This document shows positions 8,937 to 16,045 of a stretch of 64,000 bases of DNA, in pieces. The DNA comes from Actinoplanes oblitus (lineage in GTDB: Bacteria; Actinomycetota; Actinomycetes; Mycobacteriales; Micromonosporaceae), in contig NZ_CP126980.1 of assembly GCF_030252345.1 (NCBI RefSeq), forward strand, positions 643,501-707,500. Direction: 5' to 3'. Each line of letters begins with the position of its first letter. Position 1 is the stretch's first letter. The translations under genes were made by a program, and so were the position numbers. Below the pieces are notes generated by a model. The model worked only from the letters and a program-made list of their open reading frames with translations. It ran no database searches and had not been told where the DNA came from.

Positions 8937-9083
8937 TGGGCAGCCGCCCCGCTTTCGCGCGGCAGCGGAGATGAGCATAGCCGTACCGCGAGGCTGGTCC
9001 GCAACCGGGTACGGTCGGCATGTCGCGGGGCCGGAACGGGTCCCGAGCGACATCGACAAGCATCCAGCCGCAGGAGTCTGATC

Positions 9084-9575
9084 ATGGCAGCCAACCCGTC
9101 GTTCGACATCGTCAGCAAGGTCGACCGGCAGGAGGTCGACAACGCTTTCAACCAGGCGGAGAAGGAGCTGAGCACCCGGTTCGACTTCCGGGGCACGGGC
9201 ACCGAGATCGCCAAGTCGGGCGAGGCCTTCACCATCACGTCGGAGACCGAGGAGCGGGCCACCGCCGCGCTCGACGTCTTCAAGGAGAAACTGGTGAAGC
9301 GGAACATCTCGCTGAAGTCGCTGGACGCCGGTGAGCCCCGGCAGTCCGGCAAGACGTTCAAGATCGACCTGAAGGTCGTCGAGGGGATCGAGTCCGACAA
9401 GGCCAAGGCGATCAGCAAGAAGATCCGCGACGAGGGCCCGAAGGGCGTGCAGGCCCAGATCCAGGGCGACCAGTTGCGCGTCACCGGCAAGAAGCGGGAC
9501 GACCTGCAGGCCGTGATCGCCCTGCTCAAGGCCGACGACTTCGGCGTCGCCCTGCAGTTCACCAATTACCGATAA
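9084..9575 (+). CDS. yajQ: YajQ family nucleotide-binding protein
   Basis: A 163-residue, full-length YajQ/DUF520 protein: [21 protein letters not shown] at the start, [13 protein letters not shown], and [12 protein letters not shown] in the second RNP-like fold. Some members bind cyclic di-GMP and act as effectors; others bind nucleotides or RNA. The last codons (FTNYR, stop) form part of a 17-base sequence that recurs at 16028-16044. So an integrative element has inserted at the 3' end of the gene while restoring its coding sequence. The GGDEF-EAL protein at 18672 makes a c-di-GMP link conceivable, but there is no direct evidence. Confidence 0.92.
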   Translation: MAANPSFDIVSKVDRQEVDNAFNQAEKELSTRFDFRGTGTEIAKSGEAFTITSETEERATAALDVFKEKLVKRNISLKSLDAGEPRQSGKTFKIDLKVVEGIESDKAKAISKKIRDEGPKGVQAQIQGDQLRVTGKKRDDLQAVIALLKADDFGVALQFTNYR

Positions 9576-9576
9576 G
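9560..9576 (+). repeat. Left attachment repeat (attL core) in the 3' end of yajQ
   Basis: CACCAATTACCGATAAG spans the last four codons and stop of yajQ. The same sequence with one change (CACCAATTACCGCTAAG) lies at 16028-16044. There it also spells TNYR-stop in frame, preceded by Tyr rather than Phe. The first 12 bases are identical. This is the signature left by site-specific integration into a gene end. Confidence 0.82.
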
Positions 9577-9582
9577 GGCGTT

Positions 9583-9610
9583 TGGCCGGTCCTGGCAGCA
9601 GGACCGGCCA
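9583..9610 (+). terminator. Hairpin after yajQ, inside the element
   Basis: TGGCCGGTCCTG and its exact complement flank a GCAG loop, 7 bases past the yajQ stop. It is likely to end yajQ transcription. Because it lies beyond the att core, it was brought by the element. A separate hairpin at 16046-16068 may be the original one. Confidence 0.6.
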
Positions 9611-9674
9611 TGGGCGTTGACCTGGGTAAACGCCGTTAGTCATGGTCATCTTTGGTCAACGTTTTGGAACGTCT

Positions 9675-9703
9675 GACGGCCCAGAGACGGCCCAGGACGG
9701 CCT
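9675..9703 (+). repeat. Short direct repeats, candidate integrase arm-type sites
   Basis: GACGGCCCAG occurs at 9675-9684 and 9686-9695, with a partial third copy (GACGGCC) at 9696-9702. The same 10-mer is at 15967-15976, near the other end of the element. Clustered short direct repeats near both att cores are typical of arm-type binding sites of tyrosine recombinases. Confidence 0.45.
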
Positions 9704-9745
9704 CAGCGGCCCGAGATCGTCGGACCCATGTCCTAGCCTTCGTCC

Positions 9746-10618
9746 GTGCGATCCCGCCCGCTACCGGAGCCACAGACGCTGGCACTCTCCTGGGCTGACT
9801 GGCTTCCGCTGAACGACCGGGCGGCCCGTCTCCGGGTACCGCGCGGCCCGGGGCTCTACCGCGTGAGGCGGGTGGGGGAGAGCACGCTCGCCTACGTCGG
9901 GCAGAGTTCGGGGCTCCGTGGCCGGCTCAGCCAGCTTTGCGCCCTGTATGGCGACGAGATGCCGTACAACGACCCGCACACCGCCGCCCCGTGCCTCTGG
10001 GTGATGCGCACCGCGGAGGGCGCCGAGTTCGAGGTCTCGGTGGCTGAGTTCGCGGGGGACGTCCGGGAGCGCACGCTCGCCGAGTGCGTCGTGGTGTCGC
10101 AGCATCGGGCGGAGTTCGGCCGCTCGCCGACGGCCAACTTCGGGCGCATGCCGGGCGGGTGGATCAAGTCCACCGGCAACAACGCTGCGCTGGTGAAATC
10201 CGGTCGCCGGGCTCGCGGGTATCAAGATCCTGCCGTCACCCGATCGCTGGATCATGCCTCGGTGCTCGACCTGGATCATGCCCCAACCGCCCCTGAGTGG
10301 GCCGGCCTCCCGTGGAGTCCTTGGCACCCCGGGCTGATCGCCGAGCCGACCCTGGGCGTCTACCGGATCCGCCGTGCCGGGGAGCAGCACCTCGTGTACA
10401 TCGGCCAGGGCCGAATCGGGGCTCGGCTGGTCGCTCACGCCGCCAAGAGCCGCCTTGAAGACCACCGTCAGCGCGCTGCGTTCACAGGAGACCTCGAAAG
10501 ATCCTGGGCGGCCTTACCGACCTGCACCGCGGCCCAGCTCCTGGAGGTGGAGTGCGACCTCATCGCCAGTCACGCCCTCCTCACCGGGTCAGCACCCGAG
10601 GCACAGTTCCTCGGCTGA
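9746..10618 (+). CDS. Protein with two GIY-YIG-like nuclease domains
   Basis: A 290-residue protein that appears to hold two GIY-YIG-like units. The first has GPGLYRVRR (35-42) and AYVGQSSGLRGRLSQL (49-64), with AECVVVSQHRAEF near 112. The second has TLGVYRIRR (202-210) and VYIGQGRIGARLVAH (217-231), with LLEVECDLI near 265. The GLY/GVY, YVG/YIG, Arg and Glu positions fit the nuclease core, so both copies could be active. GIY-YIG enzymes serve in repair, homing or defence; no function is assigned here. GTG at 9746 is the first good start after the element boundary. It is cargo of the element. Confidence 0.62.
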   Translation: MRSRPLPEPQTLALSWADWLPLNDRAARLRVPRGPGLYRVRRVGESTLAYVGQSSGLRGRLSQLCALYGDEMPYNDPHTAAPCLWVMRTAEGAEFEVSVAEFAGDVRERTLAECVVVSQHRAEFGRSPTANFGRMPGGWIKSTGNNAALVKSGRRARGYQDPAVTRSLDHASVLDLDHAPTAPEWAGLPWSPWHPGLIAEPTLGVYRIRRAGEQHLVYIGQGRIGARLVAHAAKSRLEDHRQRAAFTGDLERSWAALPTCTAAQLLEVECDLIASHALLTGSAPEAQFLG

Positions 10619-10752
10619 GCCTTCCCGATGGCAAGCCGCGAAGCGGCGCGGCAGCGATCGCCGGAAGCACAGCGGCACCCAGCCACGAAAGCGATCGTCA
10701 CGGCCTGGACCTGGTGCCTACTCTGAGCGCCGTCAGGGAGGAGGGGCCGGTC

Positions 10753-11064
10753 ATGGCGTTGCCGCGCAAAGGGAGTCGTCTCATCACCGTGGATGACACG
10801 GTCTATCGCTGGTCGATCAGACCTCGGCCGACCTACTCGCAGGGCCTCGTCTGGTGGTCCCTGACCTTCGCCGTCGAGATCGCCGACTCCCCGAGACAGG
10901 TTCTGTCGGTGAGGACTTCGCTGCCCAGGCTGGACAACTGGCTAGGGCTCCGAAGCAAGCCGGTCACCCCGCGGATGGTGGAACGGACCATCAGAGCGGC
11001 CCTCGCCGCTGGCTGGAAGCCCCAAACGCCTGGCAGAACCTTCGTGTTCGACCTGCAGGACTAA
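10753..11064 (+). CDS. Conserved hypothetical protein
   Basis: A 103-residue soluble protein starting MALPRKGSRLITVDDTVYRW. AGGGAGGAGG lies just upstream of the ATG at 10753, which fixes the start. It has a central WWSLTFAVEIAD strand region, then VTPRMVERTIRAALAAGW, a likely helix, and ends FVFDLQD. I recognise it as a type of small unknown scattered through bacterial genomes but can name no function. It follows the GIY-YIG gene by 134 bp in the same direction and may share its transcript. Confidence 0.6.
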   Translation: MALPRKGSRLITVDDTVYRWSIRPRPTYSQGLVWWSLTFAVEIADSPRQVLSVRTSLPRLDNWLGLRSKPVTPRMVERTIRAALAAGWKPQTPGRTFVFDLQD

Positions 11065-11193
11065 GACCGCCGAGAGACGGTTGGGCCGGCGCGCCGGCCG
11101 ATGCCGGCCGCAGGCCGCCAGCAGGCCGAGCGCGACCGGCCCGCGCCGCGCTTGCGCGGCGCCTTGATCCAGAACAGATCAATTCGGCAGTAC

Positions 11194-11219
11194 AGGTCGC
11201 ACCTCAAGGTCGCACCTCA
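11194..11219 (+). repeat. 13-bp tandem duplication
   Basis: AGGTCGCACCTCA is repeated exactly twice, head to tail. It lies in the 262-bp spacer before the AlbA_2 gene. It is followed by two degenerate copies of ATAGGTTGG around 11230-11270. Possibly regulatory; nothing more can be said. Confidence 0.4.
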
Positions 11220-11326
11220 ACGTGGCCGATAGGTTGGCCGGAAAGTCAGTTGGGCCATAGGGTTGGGCGGAGGCTCGGAGCGGAAACCGTTACGCCAGAG
11301 CGTGGCACTGCTGGCATCATGTCCCG

Positions 11327-12364
11327 ATGCGTCTTAGTTGGGATGAGACCTCGAACAAGATCGTTACCGAAGACGGCGCAGCTATAGGTGAACTGCGCAA
11401 CATTGAAGATTACGACATTCCTTCTGAAGCGGTCGCCGATGTCTCGCTACGGGAATGGAAGCAGCTATTCCGCGAGGTTTTGACGAAGCGCGGAGAGGTG
11501 GTCAGCCCGGCCATCTGGCGGCGCGATAAAAAGTTCATCTTCGTGGATGATCTCGAATCGGGCAAGGTTGAGGTTTCGATTGATGCGCATGGCCCTCAAT
11601 GGGACCTGGACCAGGTGAAGCGGACGATCGAGGCCTTATGTTTAGCCTCAAACGATGAATTGCACGAAATCGTCTATCAGGAGGAATACTGGATCTTCCA
11701 CCTTGTATGCGATCCCGACGATCGGACAACTGAGCAATTATTCGCGCTTCAAGGTGCCTGCGCCGACCTATTGAAATTACCGGACGGTCCTGGGCTGGAG
11801 GCGTTAACTCACGCGGAGTCAGTGCATCGTATGGTGCTGGCTGGCGGAGGCGTGGCGATCGTTGGATTGAGGGAATCGTCGTGGCTGGAGGTAAAGTCTA
11901 GGGCCTACAACTCTGCCGTCTTCGCAGATGAAATCGAGCTTGCTCAAGATGTGGCACGTTTCGCTAACGGCTCGGAGTCCGCACTCTTGCTGCTCGGGTA
12001 TCGCACCTCTAAGCGGGATGGGGTGGACAGGATCACTAAGATCTGCCCGCTGCGTATTGAGGAAAGCTTATGCAGTCGATATCAGCAGCTCCTGGATCGG
12101 AGGGTCTACCCGCCGCTAGAAGGTCTTAAAATCGATTACGTTGCAGCAGGGTCCGGGGGTTTGCTCGCAATACTTATCCCGAGGCAGCCTGAGGCAGCCA
12201 AGCCCTACCTCGTGCACGGTGCCATTATCGACGGCAAAAACGAGGGGTCTTTCATCTCGATCATCCAAAGGCGCGATGAAGGATCTCGCCCCATGTCTCC
12301 AATGGAAATCCATGCACTACTATCCGCTGGTCGATCAGCTTTGAGAGGTACATTCGGGAGTTGA
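11327..12364 (+). CDS. AlbA_2 (Schlafen-type) putative DNA-binding domain protein
   Basis: A 345-residue protein. The second half contains ESSWLEVKSRAYN (about 187-199), then ELAQDVARFANGSESALLLLGYRT. This is the E-x-x-x-LE-x-K ... AxFAN ... LLLG pattern of the AlbA_2/Schlafen domain, a divergent AAA-like fold found in putative transcription regulators and defence proteins. The N-terminal ~180 residues are not recognised. Base composition is visibly lower in G+C than the surroundings and uses codons such as TTA, ATA and AAA that are rare in the neighbours, so it was acquired recently. It lies inside the yajQ element. Confidence 0.6.
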   Translation: MRLSWDETSNKIVTEDGAAIGELRNIEDYDIPSEAVADVSLREWKQLFREVLTKRGEVVSPAIWRRDKKFIFVDDLESGKVEVSIDAHGPQWDLDQVKRTIEALCLASNDELHEIVYQEEYWIFHLVCDPDDRTTEQLFALQGACADLLKLPDGPGLEALTHAESVHRMVLAGGGVAIVGLRESSWLEVKSRAYNSAVFADEIELAQDVARFANGSESALLLLGYRTSKRDGVDRITKICPLRIEESLCSRYQQLLDRRVYPPLEGLKIDYVAAGSGGLLAILIPRQPEAAKPYLVHGAIIDGKNEGSFISIIQRRDEGSRPMSPMEIHALLSAGRSALRGTFGS

Positions 12365-12418
12365 TCATGGTTCCGGCGTGCGGTAGGTACTGCTGTGCGA
12401 CGCAAAGCGAGTCACTGA

Positions 12419-12976
12419 TCAAAGAGACGGCCCGGTCAGGTATCGCCGACTCACTCGATCCAGCGCCAACTGCCAGGGATAGCCATTGAAGTGATCACCT
12501 CCGGAGCCCGGAGCGTGAGGCTCGAACTCGCCCGGTCCGAGTAGGACTTCCACGCCTTCGAGCCGAAGCTGTTCGATGCTCCGGTGAAGCGGCGCGCGGG
12601 AAGCGAAAGCGCTATTGACGAAGGGTAGGACGACCACTGGGATGCCGAGCCCGGGTGCTTCGGCTAGCAGGCCGAGAGCGTAGGTGTCGGCGATGCCCTG
12701 GGCGAACTTGTTGATCGTGTTGAAGGTCGCGGGGGCAACGATGATCGCGTCTGCTCGGGGACTCTTCGGATCACCAGGCTTGCGGTATTGGTTGCGCACC
12801 GGCCGGCCCGTCTGTTCCTCCAGCGCTGGCACGTCGATGAAGTCGAGGGCTGATGGGGTGGCGATGATCTGGACGGTCCACCCGTCGTCCTGAGCGAGCT
12901 TGGCCAGCTGACCGACTTCACCGGCCGGGCCGGCGGCGCAGACGATGATGTAGAGGACTTTGCTGTCGGTGCTCAC
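12419..12976 (-). CDS. Flavoprotein (HFCD/Dfp-type fold)
   Basis: A 185-residue protein of the flavoprotein family that includes phosphopantothenoylcysteine decarboxylase and UbiX-like enzymes. Landmarks: VLYIIVCAAGPAGEVGQLAK, then VQIIATPSALDFID, then ADAIIVAPATFNTINKFAQG (the APATxNTxxK flavin-site motif) and GIPVVVLPFVN. The GTG at 12976 overlaps the stop of the XRE regulator gene (GTGA), so the two are co-translated. Flavoprotein/XRE pairs of this type recur on actinobacterial integrative elements; their joint role is unknown. Confidence 0.75.
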   Translation of the reverse strand: MSTDSKVLYIIVCAAGPAGEVGQLAKLAQDDGWTVQIIATPSALDFIDVPALEEQTGRPVRNQYRKPGDPKSPRADAIIVAPATFNTINKFAQGIADTYALGLLAEAPGLGIPVVVLPFVNSAFASRAPLHRSIEQLRLEGVEVLLGPGEFEPHAPGSGGDHFNGYPWQLALDRVSRRYLTGPSL

Positions 12977-14430
12977 GCGGCGATTCCGTAGGCGTCGGCG
13001 AACTCGCGGGCTTCGCGGCGGACGGTGATCGGCGCGGTGGCGACCAGGTCGCCGACGAGCTTGTGGATCCGCGGGCGTCCGGTGATCTCCTCGGGGGCAA
13101 TCTGCCCGGCCGCCCGCATGGTGTGGAGGGCCTGTTCGTGCTTGCCCCACATGAGGAACGCGCGCGTGACATCGAGCAGGAGCACGGCCTTGCGTTCGTT
13201 GATCGGCAGGGCGTCCAGGTCGATGCGGCGGGCGTAGTCAATGGCGGTGCCGGCGTCGCCGAATCGCAGCGCTGCGTTGACCCGGTGGCAGAGCACGTTG
13301 TTAGGGCCGAAGGCGGTCCACATGTGATTGCCCTCGTGGCCGAGACGGTCGCCGGCCTGCTCTGCCTCATCGAGTAGTTCGGTGGTGGTGTGACGGTCGC
13401 CGTTGTGAGCGGCTGCGATCGCGCCGCGGAGTAGGAGCGAGCCGTAGACCGACAGGTCGTTGTCCGTCGGCTGGGTGAGCGCCGCGTCCATGCGCTGGGC
13501 GGCGCTGCTGGCGTTGATGGCTGCGGCGCCGTGGTGGCCGCCGTCCATGAGGGCGTGGGTGATGATCCGGGCACTGGACCCGATCATCAGCGGCACCTCG
13601 GTCTGCTGCGCGGTCTGGACGCTGCGGTCCGCAGCCAGCCACGCAAGGCCCTTGTCGCCCTGCTTGAGCAGGATGGAGGCGGCGACGTGGTACGCCTCCG
13701 CGGACAGCGCCTGCGCCTTGCGCTGCTGGGCGCCGTCGGTGGCGGTCGACGCGGTGCGTAGGGATCGAAGGAGCGGCGGCAGCATCGTGAGCACTTCGCC
13801 GTACTTGCACGCCTGGTAGTCACGCTTGGCGGCGGCGACCGTCGCGGATAGGCGGGTGAGGTTGACCGGGCCGGCGGCCGGCGTCGGCATCTCGGTGAGG
13901 GCCGTGGCCAGGTCGTCGATGCCGCTCGCCGCCGGTTTGGGGGTTGGCTCGGTCTCCGCCAGGATGGCGCCGAAGAGGGCGGCCCCGGTGAGGCCAACGA
14001 ACTCGCGACGTCGCACGGCGTTGTCCTCCTCCGGTCGCGGATCTCTCTCCACGCTACGCGTCGAGTTGACCGTGCCCGTTGCATCGGAGTGGGAACCATC
14101 CCGGGCCGAGATGCTGCGCGGCGCCAGTCCGAGCGTCATGCGTGCGGTGTCCGGTAGTCGGAGCCCGTCGGCGATGCGTTCGTAAACGTCCAGCGTGGTG
14201 ACCTGCTGGCTTCCCGCCATGATGCCGCTGACCTTGCCCTGACTCATCCCGATCAGGCTGCCGATCGCGGTCTGCGACATCCCGGCGTGCTGGCGCACCA
14301 AGCGGAACACGTGAGCGATGTCGCGCGACTGCAATGCGGTGAGCATGTCGGGCCGGGTCCAGATGGAGCCGGGGATCTCGGACTTCAATGGCACGTCCCT
14401 CCGCCAGGGCTTCCACGTCTCGTGATCCAT
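12973..14430 (-). CDS. XRE-family HTH regulator with C-terminal TPR-like region
   Basis: A 485-residue protein. Residues ~38-90 form an XRE helix-turn-helix (HVFRLVRQHAGMSQTAIGSL, then IGMSQGKVSGIMAG and VYERIADGLRLP). A linker contains an AVRRREFVGLTGAALFGAIL segment. From ~185 on, helical repeats such as RKAQALSAEAYHVAASILLK suggest a TPR-like sensor. It heads a two-gene minus-strand operon with the flavoprotein. Two palindromes, at 14449-14465 and 14484-14507, lie just upstream, between it and a divergent small-gene row, and are candidate binding sites. It probably controls the element. Confidence 0.82.
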   Translation of the reverse strand: MDHETWKPWRRDVPLKSEIPGSIWTRPDMLTALQSRDIAHVFRLVRQHAGMSQTAIGSLIGMSQGKVSGIMAGSQQVTTLDVYERIADGLRLPDTARMTLGLAPRSISARDGSHSDATGTVNSTRSVERDPRPEEDNAVRRREFVGLTGAALFGAILAETEPTPKPAASGIDDLATALTEMPTPAAGPVNLTRLSATVAAAKRDYQACKYGEVLTMLPPLLRSLRTASTATDGAQQRKAQALSAEAYHVAASILLKQGDKGLAWLAADRSVQTAQQTEVPLMIGSSARIITHALMDGGHHGAAAINASSAAQRMDAALTQPTDNDLSVYGSLLLRGAIAAAHNGDRHTTTELLDEAEQAGDRLGHEGNHMWTAFGPNNVLCHRVNAALRFGDAGTAIDYARRIDLDALPINERKAVLLLDVTRAFLMWGKHEQALHTMRAAGQIAPEEITGRPRIHKLVGDLVATAPITVRREAREFADAYGIAA

Positions 14431-14448
14431 CGTGGCCTGCCGATGGCC

Positions 14449-14465
14449 TATCCCGTCAAGGGATA
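14449..14465. promoter_or_regulatory. Palindromic candidate operator of the XRE regulator
   Basis: TATCCC-GTCAA-GGGATA is a perfect 6-base inverted repeat with a 5-base spacer. It is centred about 27 bases upstream of the regulator start codon, in the divergent promoter region. Size and position fit a dimeric XRE repressor site. Confidence 0.5.
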
Positions 14466-14483
14466 CCGCCGCGGAATGGGTTG

Positions 14484-14507
14484 AAAGGGTCTTGCGGCCG
14501 ACCCTTT
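14484..14507. promoter_or_regulatory. Second palindrome in the divergent promoter region
   Basis: AAAGGGTC and GACCCTTT form a perfect 8-base inverted repeat around TTGCGGCC, ending 4 bases before the ATG of the small zinc-ribbon gene. It may be an operator for the rightward genes or a hairpin affecting their translation. Confidence 0.4.
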
Positions 14508-14511
14508 ACGC

Positions 14512-14688
14512 ATGACGAGCGATCAGATCAACGCGCAGGTTGCCGGGTCGTGTCGTAGCTGTGAGGGGCGCGGTTGGCGGTTGGCCTCGCCGCGCCGGAC
14601 GGTGCGAGTCGACGAGATCACGGATCGGCTGATGCGCCGTGGCTGCCCCGACTGTGCGACCACGGGTGTCGCGTCGCGGGTGGGCTGA
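14512..14688 (+). CDS. Small protein with two CxxC motifs (zinc-ribbon-like)
   Basis: A 58-residue protein starting MTSDQINAQVAGSC. It has SCRSCEGRGWRL near the N-terminus and RRGCPDCATTG near the C-terminus, so four cysteines in two CxxC pairs could bind one zinc, as in the DnaJ central domain or a ribbon. Between them is VRVDEITDRLMRRG. It is the first of four rightward small genes divergent from the XRE regulator. No obvious ribosome site lies upstream of the ATG, so it might be read leaderless or nearly so. Function unknown. Confidence 0.5.
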   Translation: MTSDQINAQVAGSCRSCEGRGWRLASPRRTVRVDEITDRLMRRGCPDCATTGVASRVG

Positions 14689-14748
14689 CCAGTGTCAGGC
14701 GCGCTCGCTGCGTCGACGAGCGGGCGCCTGCGTAGGAGGCAATGGAAA

Positions 14749-14982
14749 GTGGCTGATCTGTCCTTTTCTCTCGACGAGCCCCCGGCGCGTCCGCCGAAGG
14801 AATGCGGCGACGAGCTGATGTGGCACTTGTCCTTCCGGCTATTCGTCGATCACCGGCCGGATGCGGACGGGTTCTGCATCACCTGCATACCGAGTGAGTT
14901 CATCCCTTGCGTGGCGCGGCATCTGGCCGTCCGTGGACTCCTGGCATCGTGCGGGGTGTCCGAACCGGGGGCGGTTCGATGA
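14749..14982 (+). CDS. Small hypothetical protein of the element
   Basis: About 77 residues, starting with a GTG that has AGGAGG nine bases upstream; an alternative GTG at 14692 would add 19 residues but lacks a clear ribosome site. It reads ADLSFSLDEPPARPPKECG, then HLSFRLFVDHRPDADGF, then CITCIPSEFIPCVARHLAVRG. Four cysteines cluster in the second half (one at the stem, then CxxC and a further C), so metal binding is possible. The stop overlaps the next gene's ATG (ATGA). I do not recognise the family. Confidence 0.5.
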   Translation: MADLSFSLDEPPARPPKECGDELMWHLSFRLFVDHRPDADGFCITCIPSEFIPCVARHLAVRGLLASCGVSEPGAVR

Positions 14983-15263
14983 GCGGCAAGCACGGCACCG
15001 TGTTCCGAGTCCGGAGCAGGGGCCGGCTTACCCCGCAGGCTATTCGAGAGGTGCGGTTCCGGAGGACTGCGGGGTTTCTCCAGGGCGTACGGGCCGACGA
15101 TGTCCACCAGTTCGTCGACCAGGTCTCGGAGGACGTCGCTTCGCTGTACGACGAGCTGGCCACGGTGTACGCCGAGAACTATCGGATCAAGACTGCGTTG
15201 CGCGACTGGCAGAGCGCGCAGGCAGTGCCGTCGTCGGCCGCTCACGATCAGGCGGACCGGTGA
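14979..15263 (+). CDS. DivIVA-like domain small protein
   Basis: A 94-residue protein. LTPQAIREVRFRRTAGFLQG followed by VRADDVHQFVDQVSEDVASL resembles the DivIVA/SepIVA N-terminal repeat (in which a helix leads to a G-Y/V-x-x-x-D-V-D-x-F-L-D turn). A helical stretch, YDELATVYAENYRIKTALRDW, likely to coil, follows. The ATG overlaps the preceding stop by 4 bp. Short DivIVA-like proteins are common on actinomycete conjugative elements. Role here unknown. Confidence 0.55.
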   Translation: MSGKHGTVFRVRSRGRLTPQAIREVRFRRTAGFLQGVRADDVHQFVDQVSEDVASLYDELATVYAENYRIKTALRDWQSAQAVPSSAAHDQADR

Positions 15264-15298
15264 CCCGGGCAGGCCCTCCCCGGCGGAGGACGGTGTGC

Positions 15299-15583
15299 AT
15301 GAACGCCCGGCCCAAGTCCTCGAATGGGCCTCCACCGGTCCGTCAGCCGAAGGCCGGTGACGTGGTCCGCCTGACCACGAAGGCCAGCGTGCAGTTCGCC
15401 GGCGTCTGCGCGATGGTCTTCCGGATCATCCGCGTTGATCCGCGGGAGACGTACGCCGGCTGGGTCTGGCTGATCGGGTACTCCCTCGACGCGAGCGGCA
15501 GGGCCATTGAGCGCCGCGAGGTCTTCGTGCAGATCGCCGGGCTGATCTACGTGACGACGCCCCGCGTGCCTCCGGCTGAGTGA
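15299..15583 (+). CDS. Small hypothetical protein of the element
   Basis: A 94-residue protein with GGAGGA eight bases before the ATG at 15299 (an in-frame GTG lies two codons upstream). It is basic and proline-rich at first (PKSSNGPPPVRQPKAGDVVR). A small beta-rich domain follows: VQFAGVCAMVFRIIRV, TYAGWVWLIGYSLDASG, REVFVQIAGLIYVTTPR. The start lies 35 bp after the DivIVA-like gene, so it is probably the fourth gene of the same unit. No family recognised. Confidence 0.5.
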   Translation: MNARPKSSNGPPPVRQPKAGDVVRLTTKASVQFAGVCAMVFRIIRVDPRETYAGWVWLIGYSLDASGRAIERREVFVQIAGLIYVTTPRVPPAE

Positions 15584-15602
15584 AGGGGCCGGATAGCTGT
15601 CC

Positions 15603-16008
15603 TTGACGCCGGTTCTGCCCTGGGAGACGCCCACCGGCAAGCGGGTGACAGCCGACCTGGTGATCTACGGCAAGACCGGCATCCCGCTGGACCGGAACGT
15701 CTTCAACCGCTACGCCTGGTGGCCGGCGGCTGCGGCGGCCGGGATCGCGAGAACCCGCGTGAAAGGGATGCACGGCCTCCGGCAGTTCTACGCCTCGGCC
15801 CTTCCTGGACGGCGGGGAGTTGATCAAGGCGCTGGCTGCCTACCTCGGCCACTCGGACCCCGGATTCACCCTCCGGACGTACACCCACCTCATGCCCAGC
15901 AGTGAGGAACGAACCCGCCGGGCCATCGACCTGCTGCTCGGCGGCGAGACGGTCCCGCGCCCCAGCGACGGCCCAGACAGGTCCGAGCAGCACGAAACCG
16001 CAGCTTGA
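15603..16008 (+). pseudogene. Tyrosine recombinase (integrase), C-terminal remnant with a frameshift
   Basis: Two adjacent frames together make the C-terminal third of a phage-type integrase. The first frame contains VFNRYAWWPAAAAAGI and KGMHGLRQFYAS (the H-x-L-R catalytic box). The second frame, from about 15805, contains ELIKALAAYLGHSDPG and TLRTYTHLMPSSEERTR, with the catalytic His and the Tyr nucleophile. One extra base around 15801-15805 explains the switch. The N-terminal arm- and core-binding domains and the first catalytic Arg are missing. The gene ends 20 bp before the right att repeat, the usual place for an integrase. It cannot be active as read. Confidence 0.85.
15967..15976 (+). 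repeat. Right-side copy of the 10-bp candidate arm-type repeat
   Basis: GACGGCCCAG, identical to the two copies at 9675-9695, lies in the 3' end of the integrase remnant about 50 bp before the right att core. Confidence 0.35.
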
Positions 16009-16027
16009 GGCCCTGCGCCTCGCCGTA

Positions 16028-16044
16028 CACCAATTACCGCTAAG
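16028..16044 (+). repeat. Right attachment repeat (attR core)
   Basis: CACCAATTACCGCTAAG matches the yajQ 3' end at 9560-9576 in 16 of 17 bases. It still reads TNYR-stop in a frame continuing from a preceding TAC. It marks the right end of a ~6.5-kb element. Confidence 0.82.
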
Positions 16045-16045
16045 C

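Noticed and set aside
8678..9565. N-terminal extension of HtpX through the tRNA-Tyr and antisense to yajQ
   Set aside because: It would read through a tRNA gene and an antisense gene; the GTG at 8677 has a good ribosome site and gives the usual HtpX N-terminus.
14981..15263. Possible WhiB-type or excisionase gene among the small element genes
   Set aside because: No four-cysteine WhiB pattern and no excisionase-type winged helix could be seen; the DivIVA-like reading fits better.
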